Positions 18,292-26,615 of a DNA stretch of 64,000 nucleotides are shown here, one piece after another. The position numbers and the translations under genes are program-made. The DNA comes from Roseomonas haemaphysalidis. Lineage in GTDB: Bacteria; Pseudomonadota; Alphaproteobacteria; Acetobacterales; Acetobacteraceae. The first letter of the stretch is position 1. Each line of letters starts with the position of its first letter. The stretch is from assembly GCF_017355405.1 (NCBI RefSeq), contig NZ_CP061180.1:45710-109709 (forward strand). The letters are read 5' to 3'. The notes beneath the pieces were generated by a model, which was given only the letters and a program-made list of their open reading frames with translations, did not search any database and was not told the DNA's origin.

Positions 18292-18427
18292 CCAAGCGAG
18301 GGAGATAAAGCAGCCTCGAGCCCGGCTACGAGCATTGGAGCAGGCGGTGGCCGTTTCCATGGGAAATCACCGGCCGAGTTCAGGCATCATCGAACCAGCC
18401 AAGCGATTCACGATGAGGGCTCTTTTG

Positions 18428-19077
18428 ATGCCCAACTCTGAAGGCTCGATGTTCAAGCTTAACCCTGCGCCAAAGATCATTACCTTCGACTGCTACGGCA
18501 CGCTCGTGCAATGGCACGAGGTGCTGCTGCGGGAAATTGGAGCAGCCCTCGTCGTACAAGGTTGCGGCGTGGCAGAGGCTGCCGCGGTCCTCGACACCTT
18601 CTCGCGGCACTCGCGGCGCCTGGAGGTAGAGAGACCCCACCGCCTGTATAGGGACATCCTGCGCATCAGCTTTCGTGCGGCTCTCACGGAGCATAGCGTC
18701 GCTGCTAGCGATGACATTATGGAACCTCTCGCGGCCACGATCCCGACCATGGGGCCACATCCCGAGGTACCGGATGTGCTGCGGCGGCTGCGCGAGCGCT
18801 AAAGCTCGCGGTCTTCACGAACTCGGATGAAGACCTCATCGTCCATAACCTGACCCGGCTTGGCGTGCCGATCGACTACGTGATGACCGCCGAACGAGCG
18901 CAAGTCTACAAGCCGTCCCCAAAGCTCTTCGAGCAAGCTTATCGCATGTTGGGAGTCAGGCTGGATGAAACGGTTCATGTCGTGATGGGCATGTTTCTCG
19001 ACATGAAGGCCTGTCACACGTTTGGAGTGCGGGGTATCTGGGTGAAGCGGCTGGGGCAACACGGAAATTTGGACTAG
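18428..19077 (+). pseudogene. Haloacid dehalogenase type II-like gene with one frameshift
   Basis: The first frame (MPNSEGSMFKLNPAPK) holds the HAD nucleophile motif ITFDCYGTLVQW and ends at TAA 18800-18802 after RRLRER. The sequel continues in another frame as KLAVFTNSDEDLIVHNL (motif II Ser/Thr), AERAQVYKPSPKLFEQA (motif III Lys) and VVMGMFLDMKACHTFGVRGIWV (degenerate motif IV). A single missing base near 18800 explains the break. Intact, it would be about 217-220 residues, the normal size for 2-haloacid dehalogenases. The motif IV change (Asp pair partly lost) suggests the gene is decaying rather than mis-sequenced. Confidence 0.75.
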
Positions 19078-19498
19078 CTTCCCTATGCAGCAGTCTCTGA
19101 TTTAAGTGGAGCCGCGGCGCTCCTCCTGCCAGCACAAGACGGATTAGGCGCTGCTTCAGGTCGATAGCGGGCGGATCAAGCCAGTTGCCGGCCGACAATC
19201 TGCTAGGCACGCGATGCCGGGATTGTCGTGCCGACGTACAAGCGGCTGGGGGCCATGCAGCCACGCCAGACGGGGGCGGGGGTCCGCACGCCCGTTCCGC
19301 CGCCCAGGCAACATGAAAGCTTCTGGAGCGTTATTGGTTCTACCGCGCCGCTCCTGTTCGCTTGGGGCCTCCTGGCCATGTGTCGGCGGACGACCAAGCG
19401 CTAGAGCGTGCGCGGTGTCCACAATCGCAGCGGGTGATCGCTCGGGAGACGGCGTGCTCGCTCCCGAGCAGTGTGGCAAGCCTGGGCTTTGAGTTACG
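19078..19498. other. Gap with no convincing gene
   Basis: Short frames exist on both strands but show no recognisable motif or translation signals. I see no repeat or RNA gene here. Confidence 0.45.
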
Positions 19499-20248
19499 TC
19501 AGCGCGGATTAATCCGGTTGAAGACGGTGTCGAAGCTGCCGGTGGCTTCCGCCGTCCGCTGCGGCTTGACCCGCTCGACCAGGATCTCAACGGCATCTGG
19601 GTTGGCTGCCAGTAGGTCCATGCTTTCGCGGATGAAGTCCGCTAGCGGCAGAGCCTGCGGGTTGTCGCGCTGGCCAGGCGTCAGGTCCGTGGCCACCAGC
19701 GGCGGCGCCCATTCGATGACCTGTACGCGTGTGTCACGCAGCTGATGGCGCAGGGCGATGCTGTAGGAGTGGATGGCCGCCTTTGTCGCTGAATAGGTTG
19801 GTGTGTCGGCGCGCGGCACGAAGGCCAGGCCGGACGAGACATTCACCACGGAAGCCTTCGGACGCGCGAGCAGGTGCGGCAGCAGGGCCGTGGTCAGACG
19901 GATGGGGCCGAGCAGGTTGGTGGTGATCGTGGCCTCAGCAACTGCCAGTGCATCCGGATCGGTGAGCACCTGCTCGACTTGCATGATGCCGGCGTTGTTA
20001 AACAAGACGTTCAGCCCCGGATGCTCAGCGACCATGCGCGCAGCGAAGTCGCGGATGGCGGCGGCATCACTGATGTCGAGGGTCGCGAAGTGCATGCCAG
20101 GATTGGCCGCCACCACGGCCTCCAGCGGGGCCCGGCGCCGCCCGGCGATGATGACGGCATTGCCCGCCGCATGCAGGGCCTCGGCCAGACCCCGGCCGAT
20201 GCCCGTGCCGCCGCCGGTGATCAGGATGGTGTTGCCAGCGATATCCAT
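19499..20248 (-). CDS. Classical short-chain dehydrogenase/reductase (DltE-like)
   Basis: 249 residues from ATG 20248. The cofactor motif ILITGGGTGIGRGLAEAL (TGxxxGxG) is at 8-25, NNAG at about 84-87, and the catalytic Ser-Tyr-Lys set appears in VVNVSSGLAF and TPTYSATKAA (about 135-160). C-terminal VIEWAPPLVATDLTPGQ is typical of the DltE/oxidoreductase subgroup. It is divergent from a LysR-type regulator with only 95 bases between starts, so the regulator probably controls it. Confidence 0.92.
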   Translation of the reverse strand: MDIAGNTILITGGGTGIGRGLAEALHAAGNAVIIAGRRRAPLEAVVAANPGMHFATLDISDAAAIRDFAARMVAEHPGLNVLFNNAGIMQVEQVLTDPDALAVAEATITTNLLGPIRLTTALLPHLLARPKASVVNVSSGLAFVPRADTPTYSATKAAIHSYSIALRHQLRDTRVQVIEWAPPLVATDLTPGQRDNPQALPLADFIRESMDLLAANPDAVEILVERVKPQRTAEATGSFDTVFNRINPR

Positions 20249-20343
20249 GGCTGTGCTCCAGAGTGGAAGAGCACCTTGTGGCCTGTCCCGAAGCGTTCGA
20301 TAATCTGGATTCTGCTTCCTGTCCTGTGAAGAAGAACTCAACA

Positions 20344-21246
20344 ATGACGACGCGAAACCTTGCCGAGCTTGAGGCCTTCGCGGCCATCGCCAGTGCAAAG
20401 AGCTTCCGTAAGGCTGCCGCGAAACGCGGCGTCTCCGTCTCGGCGCTGAGCCTGACCATGCGCAATCTGGAGGAGCGCATGGGGGTGCGGCTGCTTCATA
20501 GGACCACCCGCAGCGTCTCGCCTACCGAGGCCGGGCAGCGACTGCTCCAGCGGCTGCAGCCAGCGCTGGACGAGATCGCGGCAGCCGTCGACATGGTCAA
20601 CGACTTCCGTGCCCGGCCGACCGGCACCGTCCGCATCAACGCGCCGATCCCGGCCCTCGAAACTTGCTTGGCGCCACTGGCAGGTGCGTTCCTCGCCGCC
20701 AATCCGGAGGTTTCGCTGGAATTGATCAGCGATGCCGCCCGGGTCGACATCGTGGAGAACGGTTTCGACGCGGGCGTGCGCTTCGGCGAGGACTTGGCGC
20801 AGGACATGATTGCCACGCCCATCGGTGGTCCTCTGCGCTACCTCGTGCTCGGCACACCGGCTTATCTTGCGCAGCATGGGGTGCCGGAACAGCCGGAAGA
20901 CCTGCTGCGCCATCGCTGCGTGCGACACCGCTTCCCCAGCGGCAGCATGTTCCCGTGGGAGTTCGAGAAGGCTGGACGGAAAGTGAGCATCACACCGGAG
21001 GGTCCGCTGACGGTGAACGACCCCCGCGTGAGCCTACGGGCCGGACTGGACGATGTGGGCTTGATCCGTCTCGTGGAGGAGTACGTCCAGCCCGGCATCG
21101 CGGCGGGGCAACTCGTGCCGGTGCTGGAGGATTGGTCTCCGCCGCTGCCGAACTGGTTCCTGTACTATCCAAGCCGGCGCCAGATGTCCTCGGCCTTCCG
21201 AACTTTCCTCGACTTCGTGGCAAGCAACGTGCCGCCTGTGCCATGA
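20344..21246 (+). CDS. LysR-family transcriptional regulator
   Basis: 300 residues. The winged helix-turn-helix occupies residues 1-62 (LAELEAFAAIASAKSFRKAA, VSVSALSLTMRNLEERMGVRLLHRTTRS, TEAGQRLL). The effector-binding domain follows (GTVRINAPIPALETCLAPLAGAFLAANPEV split over 95-125; RYLVLGTPAYLAQHGVPE near 175). This is the large subgroup that usually regulates a divergent oxidoreductase. ATG 20344 was chosen because it places the HTH at the N-terminus; the open frame extends upstream into the promoter. Confidence 0.94.
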   Translation: MTTRNLAELEAFAAIASAKSFRKAAAKRGVSVSALSLTMRNLEERMGVRLLHRTTRSVSPTEAGQRLLQRLQPALDEIAAAVDMVNDFRARPTGTVRINAPIPALETCLAPLAGAFLAANPEVSLELISDAARVDIVENGFDAGVRFGEDLAQDMIATPIGGPLRYLVLGTPAYLAQHGVPEQPEDLLRHRCVRHRFPSGSMFPWEFEKAGRKVSITPEGPLTVNDPRVSLRAGLDDVGLIRLVEEYVQPGIAAGQLVPVLEDWSPPLPNWFLYYPSRRQMSSAFRTFLDFVASNVPPVP

Positions 21247-21249
21247 CCT

Positions 21250-21271
21250 GATAAGGCATTATCGCGTGCCT
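21250..21271. repeat. Dispersed repeat, copy 1 (GATAA-N4-TTATC followed by GCGTGCC)
   Basis: GATAAGGCATTATC is an inverted repeat directly followed by GCGTGCCT-like sequence. The core TTATCGCGTGCCT recurs at 52077-52089, 52939-52951 and 55408-55420. It lies just after the LysR stop codon. Function unknown. Confidence 0.5.
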
Positions 21272-21393
21272 TCGACTGCCAGCTTGATGTCGCAGAAGAG
21301 GAAGGCATCGAGCAAGCTTGATTGGGATCCTCTGACGGGCGGTACCACCTCTGGCACAGGACATCCCCTCTGGGATGTTAGAGGGCCGTACAC

Positions 21394-21669
21394 ATGACCG
21401 ATCCCGCCAACACCGAAGGTTTCAAGAACTGGGGCACTGGGCCGTCCAGCGCGCGGCCTGAAAGCGTCGGACCACACGATGTGAATGAGGGACAGTTCGA
21501 CCCCGACGCCAAGCCGATGGACCCATCCAAAGACTACAACGGCCAACCAGGCGACAATAAAGGCCTGGGCATCAAGGATGGCCCCGGCGGCCCAGTGAAT
21601 ATCAAGGTTAAGGGCAGCGACGAACCCGAAAAGGTCCCAGAGACCAATAAACCCCGCACTGGCGGCTGA
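21394..21669 (+). CDS. Small hydrophilic, probably disordered protein
   Basis: 91 residues, dominated by Gly, Pro, Asp, Asn and Lys (GQPGDNKGLGIKDGPGGPVN), with no hydrophobic core and no signal peptide. The composition resembles hydrophilin-like or general-stress small proteins, but no family is recognised. No clear ribosome binding site is visible, so the call rests on codon composition and an intact frame. Confidence 0.5.
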   Translation: MTDPANTEGFKNWGTGPSSARPESVGPHDVNEGQFDPDAKPMDPSKDYNGQPGDNKGLGIKDGPGGPVNIKVKGSDEPEKVPETNKPRTGG

Positions 21670-22136
21670 TTACGATCCCTGCCTGTCACCCTTATTGGCA
21701 GATGGGCGGCTGGCTGAGTGGCCCTGCTTTCAAGGACAGGGCGGGGGTTAGAGGCAATCCCCGCATCGCCTCCATCTCTTCGCCGGGCATCCCAACGAGT
21801 TCTGGCCTTGGTGCGCTCTACCATCGCTACGGGAAGGACATTTTGGGATCGACCGTGGACCACCTCACGCAGCGCTACTATGGTACTTAGCCGCCCTCTC
21901 CCAGGTAGAGGGCGGAAAGCGGTCCAAGATGCTGCATGGTACTGCCACCGACTTGGCCGGCCACCTTGGTTGTTCAACAGAGAGGCGCTCAGTGACGCTA
22001 CGGTATTTTGCGACCCTCGCATGGCAGGCTGATTACGGGCAGTTCTACTGGTCGACCCCGAGGACACGGCCTTCATATCACCAACCGAGATAACGGCCGA
22101 GATGGAGAAGCGCTGTTTCCAAGCCCTTCCCTGCGG
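21670..22136. other. Gap upstream of nested insertion sequences
   Basis: Contains one weak frame (21702-21890 plus) and, at about 21906-21925, an AGGGCGGAAAGCGGTCC segment resembling the dispersed GGGTGGAAAGCGG sequence seen elsewhere in the window. No gene is supported. Confidence 0.4.
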
Positions 22137-22160
22137 TTGGAGGTGGTGAAGCTGCCGGAG
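22137..22160 (+). pseudogene. Short left remnant of an IS5-type transposase
   Basis: About 21 bases encode LEVVKLP, matching the intact IS5-type transposase at 43273-44079 just before the site where the IS3 element begins. Upstream sequence no longer matches, so the rest of the element's 5' part is lost. Confidence 0.6.
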
Positions 22161-22226
22161 TGACCTGTCCCCGTAGAAGTGGGCCGCCGATCGTGTGAGA
22201 TCGGTGGTGCAATTTGGAGGGTTGGA

Positions 22227-22505
22227 ATGGCTCGGAAGCAGCACAAGCCTGAGGAGATCGTGGCCAAGCTCCGGCAGGTCGAGGTTCTGGTGGGTCAGGG
22301 CAAGACGGTGGCTGACGGTGCTCGGGCCATCGGGGTGACGGAGGCGACCTATTATCGCTGGCGATCGGAGTATGGCGGCCTGAAGCTGGACCAAGTTCGT
22401 CGGCTGAAGCAGCTCGAGCAGGAGAACAGCCGCCTCCGGCGGGCAGTATCGGACCTGACGCTGGAGAAGGTGATCCTGAAGGAAGCCGCTTCGGGAAACT
22501 TCTGA
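22227..22505 (+). CDS. IS3-A transposase OrfA (helix-turn-helix subunit)
   Basis: 92 residues: [20 protein letters not shown], a helix-turn-helix ([19 protein letters not shown]) and a leucine-zipper-like helix ([20 protein letters not shown]). GGAGG lies 6 bases before the ATG. Near the end, the heptamer G-GGA-AAC at 22493-22499 is in the correct phase (GGA, AAC are zero-frame codons) for -1 frameshifting into OrfB, with the OrfA stop TGA following after one codon. Confidence 0.9.
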   Translation: MARKQHKPEEIVAKLRQVEVLVGQGKTVADGARAIGVTEATYYRWRSEYGGLKLDQVRRLKQLEQENSRLRRAVSDLTLEKVILKEAASGNF

Positions 22506-22528
22506 GCGCTGCCCGTCGTCGCGTCGCG

Positions 22529-23395
22529 GTGAACCATGTCACAGCGGCGTTGCAGGTCTCTGAGCGCACGGCCTGCCGGGTGCTGGGCCAGAACCGTTCG
22601 ACGCAGCGCAAGCCGCGGCGGGCGGCCGACGACGAGGCAGCGCTGACCCGGGCTATTGTTAGACTGGCCAAGCAGTATGGCCGCTACGGTTACCGGCGCA
22701 TCACCGCCCTGCTGCGCGCTGAGGGCTGGGCGTGCAACCACAAGCGGGTGGAGCGGATCTGGCGGGCCGAGGGGCTGAAGGTGCCACCGCGACAGCCAAA
22801 GCGCGGGCGGTTGTGGCTGAATGACGGATCCTGCGTGCGGCTACGCCCGGAGCGGGCGAACCACGTTTGGGCCTACGACTTCGTGGAGGACCGCACCCGG
22901 GACGGACGCAAGCTGCGGATGCTGAACGTGGTGGACGAGTTCAGCCGCGAATGCCTGGCGATCCGGGTGGCGCGCAAGCTGAACTCCCTCGACGTCATCG
23001 ACGTGCTGGCGGACCTGTTCATCCTGCGCGGGATCCCCGGGCACATCCGCTCGGACAACGGACCGGAGTTCGTGGCCACCGCGGTGAAGAGCTGGATCAC
23101 CGGGGTGGGTGCCGGAACGGCCTACATCGAGCCGGGCAGCCCGTGGGAGAACGGCTACGTGGAAAGCTTCAACGGCAAGCTCAGGGACGAGCTGCTCAAT
23201 GCTGAGGTGTTCAACAACCTGGCGGAAGCCCGCGTGCTGATCGAGCAATGGCGCAAGCACTACAACACGGTACGCCCGCACTCCGCGCTGCGCTATCGGC
23301 CACCCGCGCCGGAGGTGATACTGACATTACCAGCCGTGCTGACGGGAACGCCAAGTCCCGCCGGTTCAACCCCACCCAGGCCGCCCGTACACTGA
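22529..23395 (+). CDS. IS3-A transposase OrfB (DDE integrase domain)
   Basis: 288 residues from GTG 22529; the true product is probably the OrfAB fusion made by -1 slippage upstream. The HTH_21 region ([19 protein letters not shown]) is followed by the rve integrase core with acidic residues in [13 protein letters not shown] (first D), [11 protein letters not shown] (second D) and [20 protein letters not shown] (E). The frame is intact, so this copy may be active. Confidence 0.9.
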   Translation: MNHVTAALQVSERTACRVLGQNRSTQRKPRRAADDEAALTRAIVRLAKQYGRYGYRRITALLRAEGWACNHKRVERIWRAEGLKVPPRQPKRGRLWLNDGSCVRLRPERANHVWAYDFVEDRTRDGRKLRMLNVVDEFSRECLAIRVARKLNSLDVIDVLADLFILRGIPGHIRSDNGPEFVATAVKSWITGVGAGTAYIEPGSPWENGYVESFNGKLRDELLNAEVFNNLAEARVLIEQWRKHYNTVRPHSALRYRPPAPEVILTLPAVLTGTPSPAGSTPPRPPVH

Positions 23396-23429
23396 CATTT
23401 TGCTCGGATCACCTCATGGGGGCTGGTCA

Positions 23430-23613
23430 CTTCATGCTGCTGCCGCGGCGCTGGGTGGTCGAGCGATCCTTTGCCTGGGCAACACGGTTCCGGCGGCTGG
23501 TGAAGGACTATGGAGCGCTACGCCAGCACCCTTGCCGATCTGCACCTCGTCGCCCTCGCCTGCCTCATGCTCAAGCAGGCCGCTCAACTCGCCGCAGGTT
23601 CATAACAACCTCT
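23430..23613 (+). pseudogene. Right remnant of the IS5-type element interrupted by IS3-A
   Basis: Encodes the C-terminal part of the transposase in broken frames ([27 protein letters not shown], then [19 protein letters not shown]) and ends with AGGTTCATAACAACCTCT (23596-23613), close to the terminal repeat AGGTCCATAACAGCCTCT of the intact copy at 43265-44126. Confidence 0.85.
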
Positions 23614-23619
23614 AGGCGG

Positions 23620-23850
23620 CTAATGAATATTTTCTAGCTTGCTCCGAGTTCCCCGGAGTTCACGGATCGCGAGCAGGACATTCATCCATCGACTGATCCC
23701 TTCGTGGTCTCCTGCAAAGTAGAAACGATCGACATGCTCAAGTGCCTTGGCTTCAGCATCGTCACCAAAGCGGTTCATCGTAGCTTGTGCCGATCTGTAG
23801 TCGTCTAGCGAAGCCGAGGATAGGGGATCGAGGTTATAGAAGGGTGTCAT
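23620..23850 (-). CDS. Small protein, family A paralogue 1
   Basis: 76 residues, acidic and helical ([40 protein letters not shown]). A clear paralogue lies at 45571-45801: both share a D-Y-R-A motif, MxxFGxxAE, a central RxxxxxD-x-EG-x-x-W and a C-terminal L-A-x-x-EL. No known family is recognised. It lies 107 bases downstream of the family B gene on the same strand and may be co-transcribed with it. Short hydrophilic helical proteins of this kind are often regulators or adaptors; function is unknown. Confidence 0.6.
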   Translation of the reverse strand: MTPFYNLDPLSSASLDDYRSAQATMNRFGDDAEAKALEHVDRFYFAGDHEGISRWMNVLLAIRELRGTRSKLENIH

Positions 23851-23957
23851 GTTACTTTGTCGCCTAGCGTAGTCAGCGGCGCAGCAGCCATGAAGGTCTT
23901 AATGATTGAAGGCTGCCGCACGCTCACACGGACGTTCTCAAAAAGTCTTCTGCGTGG

Positions 23958-24164
23958 TCAACGCAGCGTATGAGGCACGCTGACACGGAGCAGATTGGCC
24001 GTGCTGAACAGAATGCGTGCGCAGGGTTCCTCCGCATGGGCCGCAGCGACCGCCAGATGTTCGATGGTGCGGATCACCCCCTCGATACGTTGGGCGAAGG
24101 TCATATCTGCGTCGTCAACGAGAGCACCGTTCGAAGCCTGGGCAGCAGGGTCGAGGGCATCCAT
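23958..24164 (-). CDS. Small protein, family B paralogue 1
   Basis: 68 residues from ATG 24164 (MDALDPAAQ). The C-terminal half (IEGVIRTIEHLAVAAAHAEE, PCARILFSTANLLRV) matches the 55-residue gene at 54620-54787 almost position by position, including an EPCAxILFxTAxLLRV block. One conserved cysteine. A 14-base palindrome TCACGAACCCGTGA lies 30 bases upstream, identical to the one before the other copy. The frame is open to a GTG at 24197 but that would run through the palindrome. The gene is divergent from the family C gene at 24460. Family unknown. Confidence 0.65.
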   Translation of the reverse strand: MDALDPAAQASNGALVDDADMTFAQRIEGVIRTIEHLAVAAAHAEEPCARILFSTANLLRVSVPHTLR

Positions 24165-24193
24165 GGCGTGAGTCCATATTGGCTGGCTATTCC

Positions 24194-24207
24194 TCACGGG
24201 TTCGTGA
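24194..24207 (-). promoter_or_regulatory. Palindrome TCACG-N4-CGTGA upstream of family B gene 1
   Basis: Perfect 5-bp arms around AACC (minus strand TCACGAACCCGTGA), 30 bases before the ATG at 24164. The identical 14-mer precedes the paralogue at 54620 by 35 bases, and TCACGGTTCCGTGA precedes the gene at 55114 by 34 bases. It may be a repressor operator or an RNA hairpin in the leader. Confidence 0.65.
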
Positions 24208-24396
24208 GTGAGCGCATCTTGCCAAGCTTTGTCACGGCCACAAGGGCGGCTTTTTAACCCTTTGCATCATAAATGCGACAGTGTTTTTGCTCGAAATGAG
24301 CAGACAGCCGTAAAGTCATGTTTAAAATCAGTTTATGGATCTCTGTCGAGAAAAATTACATTTCGTTCAAGCGATGAAGTGCCTTGCATGTGTCCA

Positions 24397-24420
24397 TTAA
24401 CCTACTGCTAACCTTGGGTT
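24397..24420 (+). promoter_or_regulatory. CtrA-like half-sites and AACC-N3-GGTT palindrome before family C gene 1
   Basis: TTAA-N7-CTAA (24397-24411) approximates the CtrA box TTAA-N7-TTAA and overlaps AACCTTGGGTT (24410-24420). An AACCTAGGGTT with an overlapping TTAA-N7-TTGA occurs upstream of the other family C gene (54395-54409). Conservation between the two loci supports a regulatory role; the CtrA link is inference. Confidence 0.5.
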
Positions 24421-24459
24421 GTTTGACAGCCCAGGAAGGTTTGGAGCATTCCAGCCGCC

Positions 24460-24714
24460 ATGAGCCGACCCGACCTCACAGAACTCCAATCAAGTGTGCA
24501 CGCCGCGCTGCTCACCGCTATCCGCGATGAACTGGGAGAGAGCGTGCTTGACCGCCATCGCCTGCTTGAATGCTATACCTCGCTCAAGCGCAGCCTGTCA
24601 GAGGCTCCATCACCAAATGACGCGGTCATCAGCGACATGGGCTATCGGGCCATGCTGGCTGCAGAACTTGAAACCGTGTTCATGCAACTGTACGACAAAG
24701 CACGGGATTGCTGA
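24460..24714 (+). CDS. Small protein, family C paralogue 1
   Basis: 84 residues, all-helical in appearance (LQSSVHAALLTAIRDELGES, RHRLLECYTSLKRSLSEA, DMGYRAMLAAELETVFMQLY). The 80-residue gene at 54077-54319 shares AL-x-x-A-x-R-(D/E)-E-(L/V)-G-(E/D), V(L)DRxRL, a central SP(N/D)(D/N)-V-x-DM-x-YRA and an L-A-A-x-x-E-x-V-x-x-x-LY end. No recognised family. Divergent from family B across 295 bases, an arrangement repeated at 54.3 kb. Confidence 0.65.
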   Translation: MSRPDLTELQSSVHAALLTAIRDELGESVLDRHRLLECYTSLKRSLSEAPSPNDAVISDMGYRAMLAAELETVFMQLYDKARDC

Positions 24715-25121
24715 TCATCCTGTGGAAGCCTGTCCAGGACGCAGGTACTTCTTCACTTAAGCGTAAGTTTGATAAGTACGGCGTCCGCCTCGCTTAGGCA
24801 TATGTGCTGCGCACGCTAGTCTCTCAGCGTGCTGAGGGCGCCGTGGCCGAGGATGTCCGCCCGGCCATGCAGTCACTCATGAAGCTGTGGCGGCCCCCTG
24901 CGGTCAATGGCCGGGCCCCCACATCGGTACTGCAAGCTGTCATGCGATTGCGTTGAGTAACCTGTGCCGCAGTGGGTTGGCAGGTTAGGGAACACCTCTA
25001 TCCCAGCGAGGCCGCACAAACCTGACAGAGCATAGAACGACAATCCATGCGGCTCAGGATCCGTACCTCGGGCTAGGCGTTGATGGGATTGGCTGATGCT
25101 ACGGCAGCCCGAGGTGTTGCC
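24715..25121. other. Gap before IS5-type transposase
   Basis: No supported gene. The part next to 25122 probably contains the left end of the following insertion sequence, but a matching terminal repeat could not be identified. Confidence 0.4.
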
Positions 25122-25893
25122 ATGGCGGACCTGTTCTGGCTGACGAAGGCGTAGATCCGCAGGATCGCGCCCTACTTCCCGCTTTCGCACGGCGTGCCAC
25201 GGGTGGACAACCAGCGGGTGGTCAGCGGCATCATCTACGTCATTCGTCACGGGCTGCGCTGGCGCGACGCACTTGGCCAGTACGGGCCGCATGAGACGCT
25301 GTACCACCGTTTTATTCGCTGGAGCCGCCTTGGCGTGTTCAACCGCACCTTCGCATGCCTTGCAGGGCAGGCCGGTGAGCCCGACCGCTTGATGATCAAC
25401 GCCACCCACCTCAAGGCCTATCGCACAGCAGTCAACCTACTAGAAAAAGGGGGCTGTTCCCCGCCGTATCGGAAGGACCAAAGGCGGCTTGAACTCCAAG
25501 CTCCACGCTGCCTGCGAGGGAAAGGGCCGACCGCTGGTCCTGCTGCTCACCGAGGGCGAGATGAGCGATCACAAGGGCGCGACGCTGATGCTACCCAGCC
25601 TGCCACGGGCCAAGGAATTGATGGGCGACAAGGGCTACGACAGCAACCGCTTCCGCCAAGCGTTGATCCAGCGCGGCATCGCTCCCTGCATCCCATCGAG
25701 CCGCAGCCGCAGGCTACCACTCCCCTACGACAAGGCGCTCTACCGGCAACGTTATCGCATCGAGAACATGCTCGGCCGTTTGAAAGACTGGCGCCGCATC
25801 GCCATGCGCTACGACCGATGCGCCCACACTTCCCTGTCCGCCATCTGCCTCGCTACAATCGTCTTTTTCTGGATTAGTGAGTTCCGAGCCTAG
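25122..25893 (+). pseudogene. IS5-family (IS427-like) transposase, degenerate (IS5-B)
   Basis: Starts MADLFWLTKA and then meets a TAG at 25152-25154 where relatives have Gln; continues IRRIAPYFPLSHGVPRVDNQ, GLRWRDALGQYGPHETLYHR, LMINATHLKAYRTA (catalytic Asp replaced by Asn in this copy). At the run AAAAAGGGGG (25444-25453) the frame changes, and the C-terminal half (LNSKLHAACEGKGRPLVLLL, MGDKGYDSNRFR, YRIENMLGRLKDWRRIAMRY) reads in the next frame. IS427 elements normally use a frameshift here, but the phase in this copy does not give the usual OrfA end. The stop codon TAG at 25891 merges with the end of the next element. Confidence 0.85.
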
Positions 25894-26432
25894 AGGCTGT
25901 TATGGACCTTCGGATCGGTAACGATCAGGTTGCGGGGGCATGAGTGTCCGCAAGTCCTACCCCTCTGATGTGTCTGATGAAGAGGTGGCGCTGGTCGCGC
26001 CGTACCTGGTGCTGCTGCCCAAGCACGCTGGGCAGCGGGAGCACAGCTTGCGCGAGGCGATCAACGGCCTGCGCTATGTCCATCAAGACCGGCGCGCCCT
26101 GGCGCTGGATGCCAAACGACCTGACGCCCTGGGCTGCCGTCTATCAACAGGCACAGCGCTGGCGGCGGCAGGCTGCTTCGAGGCGCTGGCCGAGGATCTC
26201 CGGACGGTGCTGCGGCAGGCGGCCGGACGAAAGGCGCAGCCCAACGCTGCCATCCTAGACAGCCGGACGATACGCTCCCCACCCGAAAGCAGCGAGCGAG
26301 CAGGATATGACGGCGCCAAGCGCAAGAAGGGCACGAAGCTGCATTTAGCGGTCGACACGCTGGACCATCTGCTGGCGCTGCACATCACGCCCGCCAGTGC
26401 GGATAATCGCGCTGAGGTTGGTCCCCTGGCGC
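25892..26432 (+). pseudogene. Truncated IS5-type element (IS5-A) fused to umuC
   Basis: The left terminal repeat AGAGGCTGTTATGGACCT is at 25892-25909. The transposase begins MSVRKSYPSDVSDEEVALVA at 25940, is out of frame over about 40 codons (the frame YVIKTGAPWRWMPNDL runs parallel), returns to frame at CFEALAEDLRTVLRQAAGR and LDSRTIRSPPESSERAGYDG, and stops matching after GPLAQVV, where umuC sequence begins on the opposite strand. The 3' half and right end are missing. Confidence 0.85.
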
Positions 26433-26614
26433 AGGTGGTGCCAGGGGTCACCCATCTTGATGGCGAGCGCCTTGGCCTCCGCGGTGCGGGCGATGGCGCA
26501 GCCGTCGTTGTTGGACAGCACCACCAACGGCTGGGTGCGCAGCGTTGGCGCGAAGGCGCGCTCGGCGGAGCAGTAGAAGCTGTTGTCGTCGATCAGGCCG
26601 TAGACGGCGGGCAT
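26433..26614 (-). pseudogene. umuC: 5' fragment of umuC (DNA polymerase V catalytic subunit)
   Basis: About 60 residues from ATG 26614: MPAVYGLIDDNSFYCSAERA, then PLVVLSNNDGCAIARTAEAK and IKMGDPWHHLR, matching the N-terminal palm of Y-family UmuC, including the first catalytic Asp region (here DDN rather than DGN). The gene is cut by the truncated IS5-A element. It starts one base after the umuD stop codon, so the pair was once an umuDC operon. Confidence 0.85.
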
Positions 26615-26615
26615 C

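Larger units (their letters stand above)
22161..23429 (+). mobile_element. IS3-family element (IS3-A), apparently complete
   Basis: 1269 bases. The left end TGACCTGTCCCCGTAG pairs with the right end, whose complement is TGACCAGCCCCCATGAGG: imperfect terminal inverted repeats starting TGACC. Two overlapping transposase frames lie inside. The element sits within an IS5-type transposase gene; the flanks do not show a target duplication, and about 12 bases of the host gene are missing at the junction. Confidence 0.85.

Noticed and set aside
24833..24957. Short frame after family C that might be a further small paralogue
   Set aside because: No similarity to families A, B, C or to the gene at 53799; no start signal.
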